Source: Tribonema minus (Eukaryota > Sar > Xanthophyceae > Tribonematales > Tribonemataceae). Taken from it: a stretch of 64,000 nt of DNA. Positions 21,188 through 33,403 of this stretch are shown here, piece by piece. Under the pieces are notes generated by a model. The model was not told where the DNA came from. It did not search any database and was given only the letters and a program-made list of their open reading frames with translations. Position numbers and translations under genes: made by a program. The DNA lies in contig JAFCMP010000553.1 of assembly GCA_017506865.1 (NCBI GenBank), positions 496,001 through 560,000 on the forward strand, read 5' to 3'. Every line of letters begins with the position of its first letter. The first letter of the stretch is position 1.

Positions 21188-24112
21188 ACTTGAAGTGGCC
21201 ACATCATTTATCTTCAAGTTTTATGCCGGGGGGGGGGGGGGGGGGGAGTGAGCTTGTATGTTTGAAGACACAGCTATCAGCGACAGCAACTCTGTCAAAC
21301 ATTTGGCTCCCAGTTCGAGAACCTGTCTATTGAGCGCCTAAAAGTTGCTGCAGTTTGCAGTTCTTGTTGTGTCAAGCCCTAAGTGAAGTGCCACCTCCAC
21401 AAGCCTCATATCTAAACATAATAGCCCTGCGGGCTGGGGGCAAGTCCTAGGGACGCGTGCAGATAGAGTGCACCATGGTGCTACAAAAAGCAACAGGAGC
21501 ATTGTGTTTGCTCACAAGCTGTGGAAGTTTGATGACAGGGTTGCTGTATTGCAAACATGTTGGAAAGCTGGTCATGCAGACAGGCACATTGTTGTCAGTG
21601 CACAGCAGCAGACTCTGAGGAAGCAGGGAGCACAGGAGGCGGCACATGTGACAATGTGTGCAATGAAATAAGAAATATCTTACCAATGCCCAAAAGCTGT
21701 TGCAAAACAACACGGGAGCATAACTTTCCTCTAAACTTGAGAGACTTCAAGCGCAAATTTCAGCCACGCTGAGCTGCAGGTAAGCAGCCATTTCGTGCGT
21801 TTGAAGGGCTGTGCGAATCCACTATGAGTTCTGTGATGACTGCTCCACCGCCTGGGGTTATCATAGGCATAATCACACCCGACGCTGCTTCATTGCACAC
21901 TGCAGATGTGTATGTTTGTAAGCAGGGCAAAGCGGGAGTTCAGCACACAATGTAACATTGTATGTCATGGTTGTTGGCACCACATATGTAGCTTCAAACG
22001 CATACACTTTGTCCAGAGAAATGCACTTACTCCACGCAGGTTTTATGGCAGTATCAGAAGTGTGCTATCACGTCCTGCTGTGCCAGCTTGGTCTGCGCCT
22101 CAGCTGCTCTCATACCACATGACGCTGTTGACACCAGTGCGTTGTTGGTATCACCTGGCCTCTTGAAGAATGCATTACCATGGCACCTGCTGCCAGATGG
22201 CAGTCCCATGCTCACGACACGCCAAGTCAACCGAGCACAACTTGCTGCGTGCTCACTGCATGCATGGCCCAGTGTGACAGCATGCACAGGCAGCTCCGCA
22301 AGCCTCTCATGTTGCGTATGTCTTCAGCTGCAGTCAGCCCAAGGCAGTCACCATCGAAACAGGTGGCAAGGACCGGCCATGGCAGTTCAATGCTCATGAG
22401 TCGCCAATTCAACCGACCGCAACCTGATGCGTGCTCACTGCATACACGGCCCAGTGTGACAGCATGCACTGGCAGCTCTGCAAGCCTCGCATGTTGCACA
22501 TGTTCTTCAGCTGCAGCCAGCCCAGGCCAGTCGCCGTTGAAAACAGTTGGCAAGTACCAGCCATGAAAATTCATAACTGATGGGTCGCCAAGTCTATCGA
22601 TCGCAGTCTTCTGCGTGCTCACTGCCCTGTTTGACAGCATGAAGCTCTGCAAGCCTCAGGCTTCTCTGTTGAATCGAGGCTCCAGCTTCAGTCAGCCAGG
22701 CCAGTTGCCTTTGCGAACAGTTAGCAAGCACCACCTATGGAGGTTCATTGCTGACGGGTCGCCAAATCAACCGACCACAATTTGCTGCATACCTGCATGT
22801 CACCTTGATCACCAGTGCCGTGCTCCTCCTGCTTGTCGAGCAGCTTAACTTGGACTTGCCTGCAGCGGTCCATCGTCGGAGCACAACACGACACGCTCCG
22901 TCTGTGAAGGCAGCCCACGCCATGGGTACAGCTTGCTCAATAGCTGCACTGGGCTTATGCTGGCAGACGTGTAGCTGAGCCTTACCGTGCTCAGCTCACA
23001 AGCCACACCAAGTTGCTGCTTCCCCGCCATACCATGCGTTTTATTCGCCGTGATGCTAGTCAGCGCCAGCACTTGGTGCCACACGTGGCTCAGCAGTGCT
23101 TACCGTGAAGCAAGGACTGTTGCTGCACCTCACTCGGCAACAGTTCTCGCGTGCTGCGTTAGCCTCGCTCAAAGCAGCTCCACTGTGTTGCCACGGACTG
23201 TCCTCCGCGAGCTGTGCCGCACGGCTGCTCCTTCGTGTTGTGCGCGCCTACGCTTTGAACAAGTCTCACCACTTGTTACAGGCTCATGGCCTCCGCTGCA
23301 CTGCTCGCTCGTTGGGATGTAGCGCTGTTCATGATGTGACATGAATACCGGCGATTATATATCGGGTTTCCGGTGCACAGACACACAGACAAACTCTTTT
23401 AAAGTCCGAATAAACCCTGTTTTTGAGGCTTTGTAATTACCCACAGCATCACACAAATGGTCTGCTGCAGGTCTGTTGCTTCATCATTATACTTAACAGT
23501 ATGGTCTGTACCATGCACCAAACAGGATGAGAAACAGGCTTCTAGTTCAGAAGTTGTTGCGATTTTGGGTCTTTTGCACGATGTGCAAACGGAGACCTAG
23601 TGACTTCGTCCCTAGGAACACAATCACTCACTGCAGTCCCTGCCACAGCAAGCAGCTGCTGTTGTGGCCCCCACCACCACAAATCAATCAATGTCGAGCA
23701 CTTCTCTTGTGGCTCCCACAACCACCAGTCAACAAGTCCTGGCCTTCCTGCTGCTCTTCTGTTCACCTGCGACCCTGATGCTCGTCAATAACACTGCAGC
23801 GGCAGGAGCGTTCCCACATCAGCCAGCAGTGCTCTACATCGGGTGCGCCCGCAAAGCAATCCACTTAACAACCAACTCTTCACATAGAGGACTTGCGTCT
23901 GGTACAGATCAGCGAGCCACGCACACAAGCGCACCATGGTGCTCTTGTAATCATTGCAATGCTGGCAGGGGGGATTCTGGGTGGCGTGGCGGGGGCTGGC
24001 ACTGTGTGTTCACAAAACCCGTTACTAGCTGTACTTTTTATTAATTCTCGCTCAGCTGTACTTTCTACTAAAAATCTCGCTCAGTTGCGCGAAAACTCCA
24101 GATGAAAGGCAT
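21188..24112. other. Stretch without a recognisable gene, repeat-bearing
   Basis: It begins with a poly-G run (21228-21246) and includes the ~180-bp tandem repeat listed separately. No convincing exon, RNA gene or conserved protein was seen. The open frames are short and lack family resemblance. Confidence 0.5.
22150..22800. repeat. Tandem array of ~180-bp units
   Basis: A GCCAAxTCAACCGA-like block recurs at 22221, 22403, 22587 and 22761. Between blocks, units share GCGTGCTCACTGCAT, CAGCATG, AGCTCxGCAAGCCTC and CAGCCAG motifs. The units differ by substitutions and small gaps, so the array is old. No coding sense is evident. Confidence 0.8.
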
Positions 24113-24720
24113 CTAAGCTTGCTGTAAGGAATCCACATGTCGTGTGAAAGTGTCTAAATGACAATCACTCAAACGACGCCGCCGCCAAGTGGCATCTCGA
24201 CATCCCCCCCTACGTCCTCGTCCATGTGCCCCTCCCCCTCTGGATTCTGCCGTGTGTGTTATGACACGGCCAGAGTACGCCATGTGGAGCGCTGCCGACA
24301 GTGCCGAGCGTAAGCGCGCCAGGGCGATGCCCTTGAGAGCTTTAGGGCGCGCTCCTCCGGGCACTGACATCCTGCTGGCATACTCCGTCGCCACAGCCTC
24401 CAGCAGCTTCCGCCCCTGCTCCCCGATGCTGCCGAAAGACCCGATTGCAAAGTGGCAAGTTTTTAGCAATTCTGGTCATAATGACCAGAATAGTGGGATA
24501 ATTTAGCGGCCTCTTGGTCGCGGCAGCAGCGCTCGGGGTCTGCTGCAGTCTTCGCCGCCCGCGACGCCACCTGTGCCTCGAAGCAGGTGACGTCCACCAT
24601 GAGCGGTAGGTGACGTGTCGGGTCGTCGTAGCCAGTCACCGGGAAGGCGTCGGCAGGCAGCACGATGTCCATCCTGGCGGCCTGAGCGGTAGGTGGCGTG
24701 TCGTAGCCGGTACTTCCAAT
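24113..24720 (-). mobile_element. LINE-like retroelement 3' fragment B
   Basis: Minus strand. From 24720 down it encodes MDIVLPADAFPVTGYDDP, LMVDVTCFEAQ, PERCCRDQEAAKLSHYSGHYDQN, FAIGSFGSIGEQGRKLLEAVATEY, PKALKGIALARLRSALSAAL and MAYSGRVI. This order resembles the end of the protein of some non-LTR retroelements, after the reverse transcriptase. One frame change separates the two halves near 24.47 kb. The GC-rich 3' end matches the plus-strand piece at 27.17-27.30 kb. It is a 5'-truncated, dead copy lying just upstream of the ankyrin gene. Confidence 0.5.
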
Positions 24721-24836
24721 TGAACTTTCAAAAACGAAAAAGAGAGGAGGAGGAGGAGGAGGAGCAACACACCAGCAGCAGCATAGGGGCACTCCACGCA
24801 GTTTCCGATATTTCACTTTGAGTGAGGTGATCAATC

Positions 24837-25850
24837 ATGGCAGATAATCCGATCCTGAGCGTCGCCCCCGATGTCCTGGGTTTCTTGCCTCCGACGCTCA
24901 TGGCCAGGAGCACCTGCCGCACCTTTCACGATATCTTGGAGCATGGGCCGGCTCCACGGAAGCATCAAACCGTGGCGGCGGATGCTGCCGGCAGCACCAG
25001 CCTTGTTCTGTGGGCAGTGCAGAACGGTCTGGATCCTGCTTTGGCGCAGACCTCGTGCATCCGCAGGGGCGATATGGCAGCATTGCTGCAGCTCCGCAGC
25101 ACCCACGCAACAGCATTGCGTCCCCGGCACACCGAAATCGCCGCCGAAAGGGGACATCTGCAGCTGGTGCAGTGGTTGCGAGAGCGCTGTCCCGTTGATG
25201 ACGAGGACACAGAACTGTGCACAGCTGCTGCAAGAGGCGGTCAGCTCGCAGTGCTGCAGTGGCTGCGCCAGGTCAACTGCGTCTGGGATGCACGCTCTTG
25301 CTCATCAGCGGCAGGCGGCGGGCACCTTGCAGTACTGCAGTGGGCGCGCGTCAACAACTGTCCTTGGAATGAGTACACATGCTCGTCCGCGGCAGATGGT
25401 CACCTAGAGGTCCTGCAGTGGGCACACGCCAACGGATGTCCCTGGGGCCAGGACACTAGCAGCGATTCTGCGGGAAACGGGCATCTTGCGGTGCTACAGT
25501 GGGCGCGCGCCAACGGGTGCCCCTGGGACGTGAAAACGTGCAGAAGCGCTGCGGCAAACGGGCAGCTGGAGGTGCTGCAGTGGGCGCGTGCACACGGGTG
25601 CCCCTGGGACGAGGGCACATGCTCATTTGCTGCGGCAAGCGGCTGTCTTGATGTACTGCAGTGGGCGCGCGCGAACGGGTGCCCCTGGGACGAGGGGACA
25701 TGCACCTATGCAGCGTCGGAAGGGCACCTAGCCGTGCTGCAGTGGGCGCGCGCCAACGGGTGCCCATGGGACGAGGTGACATGCACCTATGCAGCGCAGT
25801 ACGGGCACTTACATGTGCTGCATTGGGCGCGAGCCAATGGCTGCCCTTAG
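24837..25850 (+). CDS. Ankyrin-repeat protein of the GCPWD type, apparently cut short
   Basis: The ATG at 24837 opens a 337-residue single-exon frame. The N-terminus has an F-box-like helix pair (VLGFLPPTLMARSTCRTFHDIL). About eight repeats of ~27 residues follow, with the consensus GHLxVLQWARANGCPWDExTCxYAA; these are typical of large ankyrin families in algae and protists and bind other proteins. The stop at 25848-25850 replaces the Trp codon expected in GCPW. Downstream, in the same frame, another repeat (DTCDSAAGGGHLQVLQWAHANGCSWG), a second TAG and a last repeat ending WARANGCPEPN are still readable to about 26020. So the gene was probably longer by about two repeats and is either a recent pseudogene or encodes a shortened protein. 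An F-box role in ubiquitin ligase targeting is possible but unproven. Confidence 0.75.
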   Translation: MADNPILSVAPDVLGFLPPTLMARSTCRTFHDILEHGPAPRKHQTVAADAAGSTSLVLWAVQNGLDPALAQTSCIRRGDMAALLQLRSTHATALRPRHTEIAAERGHLQLVQWLRERCPVDDEDTELCTAAARGGQLAVLQWLRQVNCVWDARSCSSAAGGGHLAVLQWARVNNCPWNEYTCSSAADGHLEVLQWAHANGCPWGQDTSSDSAGNGHLAVLQWARANGCPWDVKTCRSAAANGQLEVLQWARAHGCPWDEGTCSFAAASGCLDVLQWARANGCPWDEGTCTYAASEGHLAVLQWARANGCPWDEVTCTYAAQYGHLHVLHWARANGCP

Positions 25851-26022
25851 GATGGCGATACATGCGACTCCGCTGCTGGGGGGGGTCACCTGCAGGTGCT
25901 GCAGTGGGCCCATGCAAATGGGTGTTCCTGGGGTTAGTGGACCATACCATACGCGGAGGAGGACGGCTATCAGGAGGTAGTGGATTGGGCACGTGCCAAT
26001 GGGTGCCCAGAGCCCAACTGAC
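25851..26022 (+). pseudogene. Remnant last repeats of the ankyrin gene
   Basis: In-frame continuation after the stop: two more ankyrin-like repeats separated by a second TAG, ending PEPN then TGA at 26020-26022. The typical terminal form of these repeats, GHQEVVDWARANGCPEPN, is recognisable as GYQEVVDWARANGCPEPN. Confidence 0.65.
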
Positions 26023-28398
26023 ACACAGTTACGCATCTTTCACTTTTGATGCTGATGGCTGGGGCTTTGTCGAGGAGGACAAGAGCGAGGATACCGGGGA
26101 CGCTGGTGAGTAGCCATATTAGGGGTAGGTGCTGTTGCAAGCATGCTATCTCAGCAGGCACTGCATGGCGCTCAATGCCTCCATTTGCGTTCGCGTGCCT
26201 CACTGCCTACGGCGCGCACGCTCGCTTGTTTGCAGTAAATGAATTTGCATTGGCGCTTGCAGCTTGTCCAGGACGAATCCATGTCAGAGTTGTGCTGCTG
26301 CTTTTGCTGGTGCTGCTGTGATGCTGTCGCTCTGGACGTTCTGTGCAGTAACTAGCTGTGTTAGCATGGTGTGCATGTGGACTATAGGTAAACAGGTGTC
26401 ATTATCAATACGAAAGCTGCTTCCGACTGTGTGTTACATTGCAGGAAAAGGTAATTTGCACACGCTTCTGCCGGTGTTGTGGTGCTCTCCTGATGCCAAT
26501 GCATTGCGCAGTCTGTACGGCAGCAGCATCACTACGCTGGCAGTACCAGAGTCTCGTGCATCTGAATGGGCACACGACAGGCTGTGCCGGCAAGTGCTGT
26601 GCTCTGCTGCTGGTGAGTACGCATCTCCTTGCAGTGACAAGGTGATTTGCAATGCATATGCCGCATGCATGTGGGGAAGATCTACACTGGAGACAAAAGC
26701 GGTTGCTCATGAGGAGCTTTGTCATATCCGGTGTGACACACATTTGCCTCCATATTTATGCAACTACGGTTTTTGACTTGCCGTTTGGCATGTGCCTGCT
26801 CGCAACTGTGGCGCAGCGTACGTACTATAGTAACGCGGCAGTTGAATCACACACAGGCCCTGGGGCAAACTGGCAGTCGACGTGTGGCAGCACCTTGTGC
26901 TAAAGGTAGGTGAGACATCGCATACTATAGTAAGGAGTACTACTTTGTAATTATGCGCACCCCACACCAGAACCAGCAGCAATCCACACTTAAGTTTACT
27001 CCTCTTGTAATGGCAGAGCGTGACTCACACACAGACGCAGTGCCAGTGGGATATGCATGATGGTTCACAAAACTGTTGTGCTTTGAGGCTGCAGAAGTAC
27101 TATCTTGAGCTGCAGCCAGTCATCTAGCCTTAAAATTTCAAGGCATAGCACTGGTGCGCATCTGCTCAGCTCTGTTGGCAGCATTCCACATGATGGCGTA
27201 CTCTTTGCGTGTTATGACGCACATGGCGGAGTGTAAGGGAGGACAGATGGACGAGGACTTCGAGGGGGGGGGGGAGATGCCATATGGCGACGTCTTTCAT
27301 TAGTGATCGGCAATGCGCATTGAGACACTTACAAGGTGTTCAAAAAGACGCATGTGAATTCTGGTTGCAAGTCAATGGACATCCATCATCTGCGCTTTTC
27401 GCGCCCTGCGCAAGAATCAACAAAAGGTACACATTTCAAGCTTACGCTATTCCGGTGAAACGTACATGACACTTTTTAAACAGCTGTGCTGCCCAGTTAG
27501 ATAGGCTCAAAATCAATACTTCGAAGTATTGGAGTTAACCCTCAGTCACCAAGCACACACAGTCGCACGTGTCAGGCAGCAGCAGGGACCCCCTCACGTC
27601 GAGCCTTGACGCGCGCAAATTTCTGTGGTGTGGTGCACTACACTTTCCTGACTACAACTTGAACGCTCGCTTCAGGTGCTACACGCGGCGCATTACAGGT
27701 TCTGTCATGTAAGAGGCTCTTGGTGAGAGGCTTAGGACAATAGCCAGGTGGCAGGGGATGGCACGGGCACGCATGGCGTGAATGGTATTTAGGGTTTCAA
27801 ATTGAAGTGTTGTTTGCACACGACGTCGTGCTGAGAAATGGCAATCTTGCTTGCCATCAGCAGCCCAAATGTACGGTTTTGAGCGCAAACTTTGTGGCGC
27901 GGACAACGTACTGCTGCATGTACAGCTTTCAATAGACCACAACATCTCAGCTGCCCTTTGAAGTAGTCCAGCACGAAGATGCATGGTAGCAGCAGGAGTC
28001 CTGCGATATGACATCACGACACCATCCACAAATTTCAAATGGCATAATCTTTTTCAAGAGCTCCACCACGACTTGGAGTGAGCAAACTTGTGAGTAAACA
28101 ATTAACGGGCCACGCAGTCATTGAGCGCAGAACGAAGCTGTCGCTCAGAGAAAGAGTGACAGTGTGCTTTCACCTCTCCACAACTTCGCCAACGTTGCCC
28201 ACATGTGTGGCTAACACCTGCAGAAATCTGTACAACCTGCCACTCAGCATGTTCCAGAGACTCGGCCTTTATATCGCACGGCACACCTTGAGAGCTTGCC
28301 TGATGCCGTCGGGTGCTTGACCCTGGCATGTTTGCAATCAGAGCTTATCTTCGTGATGGTCTGCCGGGGCACACAAACCAACTTCAGGAGTACATCAA
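26023..28398. other. Stretch without a recognisable gene
   Basis: Several short open frames, the longest about 170 codons at 26264-26776 (Cys- and Ser-rich, no family). A LINE-like piece lies at 27172-27430. Nothing else is supported. Confidence 0.45.
27172..27430 (+). mobile_element. LINE-like fragment A (continuation) and 3' tail
   Basis: The part 27172-27295 matches the reverse complement of fragment B between about 24295 and 24175 (GGCAGC-TTCCACATG block, TATGACGCACATGG block, G-run, GATGCCATATGGCGACG). The following 27305-27430 matches 42250-42370, so this is the family's shared 3' region. Same strand as the piece ending at 21187, suggesting one old copy split by later insertions. Confidence 0.5.
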
Positions 28399-28612
28399 TG
28401 TAACGGCGGTAACACTGGATGTTGGAGTGTCACCTGTAACTGTTACGGTTGGTTAGTTGCGAGTTGTTCGTTGTTGTTGTTTGGCTCAGACAAGAGCAGC
28501 AGCCCCAAAATACACATAGCACAGTCCGGTCAGCTGTGTTGTGTGTGGGTGTCTTCTCTGCATTGTTCCCTGCACTTGCTGAAGTGTAGTACGGAGGCTA
28601 GTTGTTTCATCA
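28399..28612 (+). repeat. Left long terminal repeat
   Basis: Shares the CACTGGATGTTGGAGTG, GGCTCAGACAAGAGCAGCAG and TAGTACGGAGGCTAGTTG blocks with 36997-37208. The end may lie at 28609 or 28612. Confidence 0.85.
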
Positions 28613-28674
28613 GTTGGTTCCCGAGTACGAAAAGGAACGACCTTTGACCAAATCCACCAGGCGATAGCGGTACC

Positions 28675-31245
28675 ATGGCGCACGAGCAGGACTCGGCGCG
28701 TGCTGCATCAGGAGTAAACTCTCGCGCAACGCGGAGCTCTGGAGTTGTGTTGGCCAAGCTGCCCTATGGCCACAACCCGGAGCCGAGGCGTGTGCAGAGG
28801 TCACGGAGTTTGTCCGTAGGACGCGCAGCATCACTGGCAGGTGCTGTTGCGATCAAGGCTGGAGGCGCTGCTGGTGGAGCAGTCGTACCAGCCCAGGATG
28901 CGAACGAGCTAGCAAGCGGCAGCGCAGTGAGAACAGAGCCTGTGCCAGGGCCTGCAACTGACGCTGCTGCGGCGGCTCCGCACCACTTGTCCACCATCGG
29001 GAGCAGCGACAGCACTTCAGGTCCAGTGTCTGTCGCTGACCACGCTTTGATGGAGTGGGCAGACAGTGCTGCTGCCGACTGGGGGCACGAGTCTGGCGGC
29101 AAGCCTTCTGGACCCACAGGACTTCTTGGCGCCCTCGCCGACAACCCGAAGCACCTAGTCATCCGCCCGATGGGATCTGGGCCTGCAATGGACGCGGTGC
29201 CGGCCCCACCATCGCAGGCGGTGCAGCATCACACGCGACATGGACGCGCTGGTACAGGATGTGATTCCTGTCATACAAGGAGACATGGCGGCCATCGCGG
29301 AGAGCATTGCGGAGGTCGGTGAGAGGGTCGCGACTGCGGAGTTGCGGCTGATCCACATGGGTGAGCGCCTGTCAGGAGTGGCAGCGGAGGTTGCGCAGGG
29401 GCAAAAGCGCATGGAGGAGGTGATCGCGCGGCAAGAGGATCTGCTGCGGCGGCACAACAACGCTGCAGAGGGCATGGGGGACATGCGGCGCCAGCTATTT
29501 GAGGTGGGCACTAAAGTTGCGATGCTTGATGCGCAGCGTCGTACCACAGCGGCGTATGAGACATCCTTCCACTCAGTGGGTAGCAACTTTGGCAGCGCAG
29601 CACCCAGTGTGGCTCCCGAGGACAGCGTGTCAGTAGCAGACTTCAGCACCAGCGGCCCGGCAGTGCCACTTAGTACGATCCGCAGCAGCAGCGTGGCACG
29701 ACCGCCTATTGCGCCATACGCTGCACCATTGGCTGGGCCTGGAACGCGCGTGTCCCCGAGCGCATCGGCGGCGCCGACCATTCCTGCTGGCGGCGCTGAC
29801 GCCCGGCCACTGCGTCAACAACTGCCAGTGGAACGTGTAACAACCAGCTACGCTGCTAACTCTTGGAAGCGACTTTGGCACCCACAACGCAGCCTACTAT
29901 GAAGCCCGACGCTCAGCTGCAGCTGCAGCATGCGGCGTACCAGAGCCACCTCCATCAGGCTCTGGTGACACTTACTATGCAGCGCGATGCAGCTACGGCA
30001 GAGGCTCAGCAGCTACGGAGGGCCAACGCTGCCCTATCGGCGGCGCCAGCGGCCGCAATGGCGGCCGCCCCTGGTACTATGCAAACAGCGGCTACCCAGC
30101 AGAGGGCCTCGACGGCAGTTGCGCCAACTACCATGCCTGCTGCCACCCTCGCGAACGGCGGCAGCAGCGACATTGGCGCCGCAGCACGCGGCGCCGGCGG
30201 CAGCGGCGGCGCCGGCAGCAGCAGCAGCGCTGGTGGCAGCGGCGGCGGCGGCAGCGGCGGCGCCGGCAGCAGCGGCGGCGCTGCAGGCAGTGGCGGCGCC
30301 GGAGGCGGCGGCGGCGGCGATGGTGGTGGCGGCAGCGGCGGCGGAGGCGGCAGCGGCCCCTCTAGATCGCCCCGGGGCACTGTACCGGTTGGCGCAGCCT
30401 CTGGCGGCAGCAGCGGCGGCGGCGGTGGAGGCGGCGGTGGTGCAGGTGACGCTGGTGGTGGCGGCAGTGGAGGCAGCCGCGACGACAACTTTGATCGTGA
30501 TGGCTGGGCTCTGCGCCGTGTGCCGGCAGACTTGGACAAGCTGTTCCATGGCCTCACGCCTGTAAACCGTGGCGACGAGTATGTCGTGTGGCAGATTGGC
30601 AGTCAACTGCTGGTGCACCTGCGCCACGCCTGCTCACTCGCGCGTCAGAAGGCCAAGCTGCCGCAGGTGCTCAACAGGGAGGACGACTTTGGTTGCAAAT
30701 GGCTGGCCCCCTTCACCATGGGCCTGTGCGTCGCCTTACGGGGCTCGCACCCTGCAGCAGCAACGGTGCGCGAGCAGGCAGAACAGTGGATCGCGGAGGG
30801 CGCACGGGGAGTGGCGGCTGGCACGAGAGACCTGCAGCTCTACAAGTGGCTCATGGAACAACTGGGTGAGCACTTTCAGCAAGGTCAGCCTTCTCGCATT
30901 GCAGCGGACCTGTTACGCGTGGCGGTGCGCAAGGACACGCCATTCCGTGATGCGCTCAACTACATGCAGTCCAAGTGCAACCTGTCTGCAATGATCGACC
31001 CGACAAACGACAACCTACGCGTCCAAGCTCTTACGGGCTTGGTGAACAGGCAGTACCCAACGATTGCCCCCAGGACAACATTCGGGACATCATCAACTGC
31101 CACACACGCTACAGCATGCACCAGGCGCTTGAGGCGCTCAAGGCGCACCGTTCCGTGCAGCATCTCGCCAGCGGCGCACCCGCCGGCTATCCGATATACC
31201 CGGAGACACTCAGCACGGGCTCAGGCGGCGGCGCCAGCGGCCTAA
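28675..31245 (+). other. Gag region of the LTR element
   Basis: Fossil part. The first frames are Ala/Ser-rich, with a coiled-coil stretch around 29240-29560. A very Gly-rich linker is encoded by GGC repeats at 30190-30480. A capsid-like segment follows (DLDKLFHGLTPVNRGDEY... to about 31060), with a zinc-knuckle-like CYNCGGDHLFSAC further on at about 31405. Broken. Confidence 0.6.
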
Positions 31246-31819
31246 GTGGCGGCAATGGTGGCGGTGGCACCAATGATTACGCGCTGGGCGACAGGAGGCG
31301 CAGGCAGCAGCGTGAATCAGTGACACTGAACTCCATGGCTCTGTTGGCAGTGGTGGATGAGAAATTCACCAGCTCGGAGCGGGCGCGTGGTAACGCGCTG
31401 GGGTGCTACAACTGCGGCGGTGATCACCTGTTCAGCGCATGCTCGGAGGCATTCAACCACGCAGGTTGGGCAGCGGCAGCAGTACAACGCCCACAGGTGC
31501 AGAAATTTTCGCCTACGAACCAGACGACGTGGCAGGCACTCCGGTCGCGCGTACGCGCTTTCAACAGCGGCGATGCCTCCTCGCTTCAGGGCCCGCGCGG
31601 CAGAGATTCTGCAGATGGTGGGAGTGGAACTGGCGCTGGCGGTGGCAGGAGTTACAACCGCTGTGGGGGCGGGTACGGCCGCGGCGGCCGTGGCAACAGT
31701 GGTAACAGGGGCGCCTAGGGGTGCGACCCCCAGCCCACTCCTGGCTGGGGGGGAGCACTTGGAGCCTCTAGTGTCACTGGGGGGGGGAGTGACGCCCTCC
31801 CCCCGACGACAGTCAGAGA

Positions 31820-32540
31820 CGCTGCAGCAGCAGCGGCGCCTGCGGGCGTCGCGCAAGCTGCAGTGCGCGCAGCGTCTGCGGGGGCGACGGCGAGCGCCGC
31901 CCAAGCGGCTGACGCGCAGCGGAGCGCTGCGATGGCAGCGGCGCCCTCGGGCGCCGCGCCAGTCGCGGCGCGTGCTTCTGGTGTGGCGGCGCCGCAGCGC
32001 GCCGCGCACGCACCAGAGGCACTATGGAGTGCTGCGGCAGCAGCGGCGCCTACTGATGTCGCGCAAGCTGCAGCACGCGCGGCTTCTGCGGGGGCGCCGG
32101 CGAGCGCCGCCCAAACGGATGACGCGCAGCAAAGCGCTGCGATGGCAGCGGTGCCCTCGGGCACCGCGCCAGTCGCGGCGCGTGCTGCTGGTGTGGCGGC
32201 GACGGCGCGCGCCGCGCACGCACCAGCAGCACCACGGAGGGCTGCGGCAGCAGCGGCGTCTATGGACGTCGCGCCAGCTGCGGCGCCCGCAGCTTCTTCA
32301 GTGGCGCCGGCGAGCGCCGCTCAAGAGGATGACGCGCAGCGGAGCACTGCGATGGCAGCAGCGCCTCGGGCGCCGCGCCAGTCGCGGCGCGTGCTTCTGG
32401 TGTGGCGGCGCCGCGACGCGCCGCAATCGCACCAGCAGCACCACGGAGTGCTGCAGCAGCAGCGGCACCTTTGGGCGCTGCGCTGTCTGCAGTGCATGCG
32501 GCTTCTGCAGCAGCGGCGAGCGCCGCCTATGCAGCAGCCG
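31820..32540 (+). repeat. 210-bp tandem repeat inside the LTR element
   Basis: The TGACGCGCAGC block begins at 31910, 32120 and 32330, exactly 210 bp apart, that is 70 codons. A further partial unit lies on each side. The units encode Ala-rich protein (AAMAAAPSGAAPVAARASG-like) and are extremely GC-rich, so several frames stay open by composition alone. The repeat lies between the gag and protease parts. Confidence 0.85.
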
Positions 32541-33403
32541 CGCAGCAGAACGTTACGACGGCAGCAGCACCAGCGGGCGCGGCGCAGCTTCCGTTGAGCG
32601 CTGCTGCTGAGGAGGCGCCCACGAATGCTGCTCAAGCAGCAACGGCGCGATGGAGACCGGCGGCATTGGCGGCGCCTGGTGGTGCTGCACAGTCGCCGGC
32701 GACAACAACTACGACTGTACAGCGATGGCCTATTTTGGGGCGACGTGAGTCCAGCGGCGCGCGGCTACGACGCGCGCGCGCGGAGCACCTGCAGCAGGAG
32801 CAGCGCGCTCGACAGCCGGTGGCGCCCCTCGGCCCTATTTAGGAGCTTGGTACTCCAGCGCGGAGACCCGTGCACGCTGCGGCGGGTCATGGAGTTGGCG
32901 CGCACGCGCCATCGCAAGGGGGGGTGAGGATACCACCAGCACCACCAGTGAGTAGCTGCAGCACGGCTACAACTGCAACTTCTGCGCCGGCAACGGCGCC
33001 ACATTTGGCGACTGCAGCAGCTGCTGCGGCGCGACACACGACAACTCCATGTTCTACACCAACCTCAACTCCGACATCAACTGCGACTCCCACACAAACC
33101 TCAAGCTCGCCTTCAGCACCACTCAGCGGCGGCGACGCTGCTGCGGCGGCGCACGCCGCCGCCGACGCCGCCTTTGCAGCGGAGCAGCAGCGCAGGCTGA
33201 TAGCTCTGCAGCGGCTTCATGCTTTCAAGGTGGATGGCATGGCTCAACCTGAGCCGCAGCGGCGGATGCGCAGCTGGGCGCCGGCGGCAGAGACCCTTGG
33301 CGCCATCGACGAGGTGCTGGACGGCGAGGCGGGCCTGACAGGTGGAGATAGCCATGGCAGAGGAGGCGCGCACTGTTGAGCGCTGCTTCGAGATACTGGC
33401 CAT

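Noticed and set aside
25848-25935. In-frame TAG codons as evidence for an altered genetic code
   Set aside because: The two TAGs are at a Trp position and after Gly, not one consistent amino acid, and the other genes use no in-frame TAG. Decay is simpler.
26264-26776. 170-codon plus-strand frame
   Set aside because: Cys/Ser-rich with no family resemblance, low-complexity surroundings and no supporting splice or paralogue signal.
30006-30627. Long Pro-rich and Ala-rich minus-strand frames
   Set aside because: They are the complement of the GGC repeats encoding the Gly-rich gag linker; composition alone keeps them open.
31357-32610. A 417-codon Arg-rich plus-strand frame and its minus-strand partners
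   Set aside because: Off-frame readings of the GC-rich 210-bp repeat; no domain and no plausible composition for a protein.
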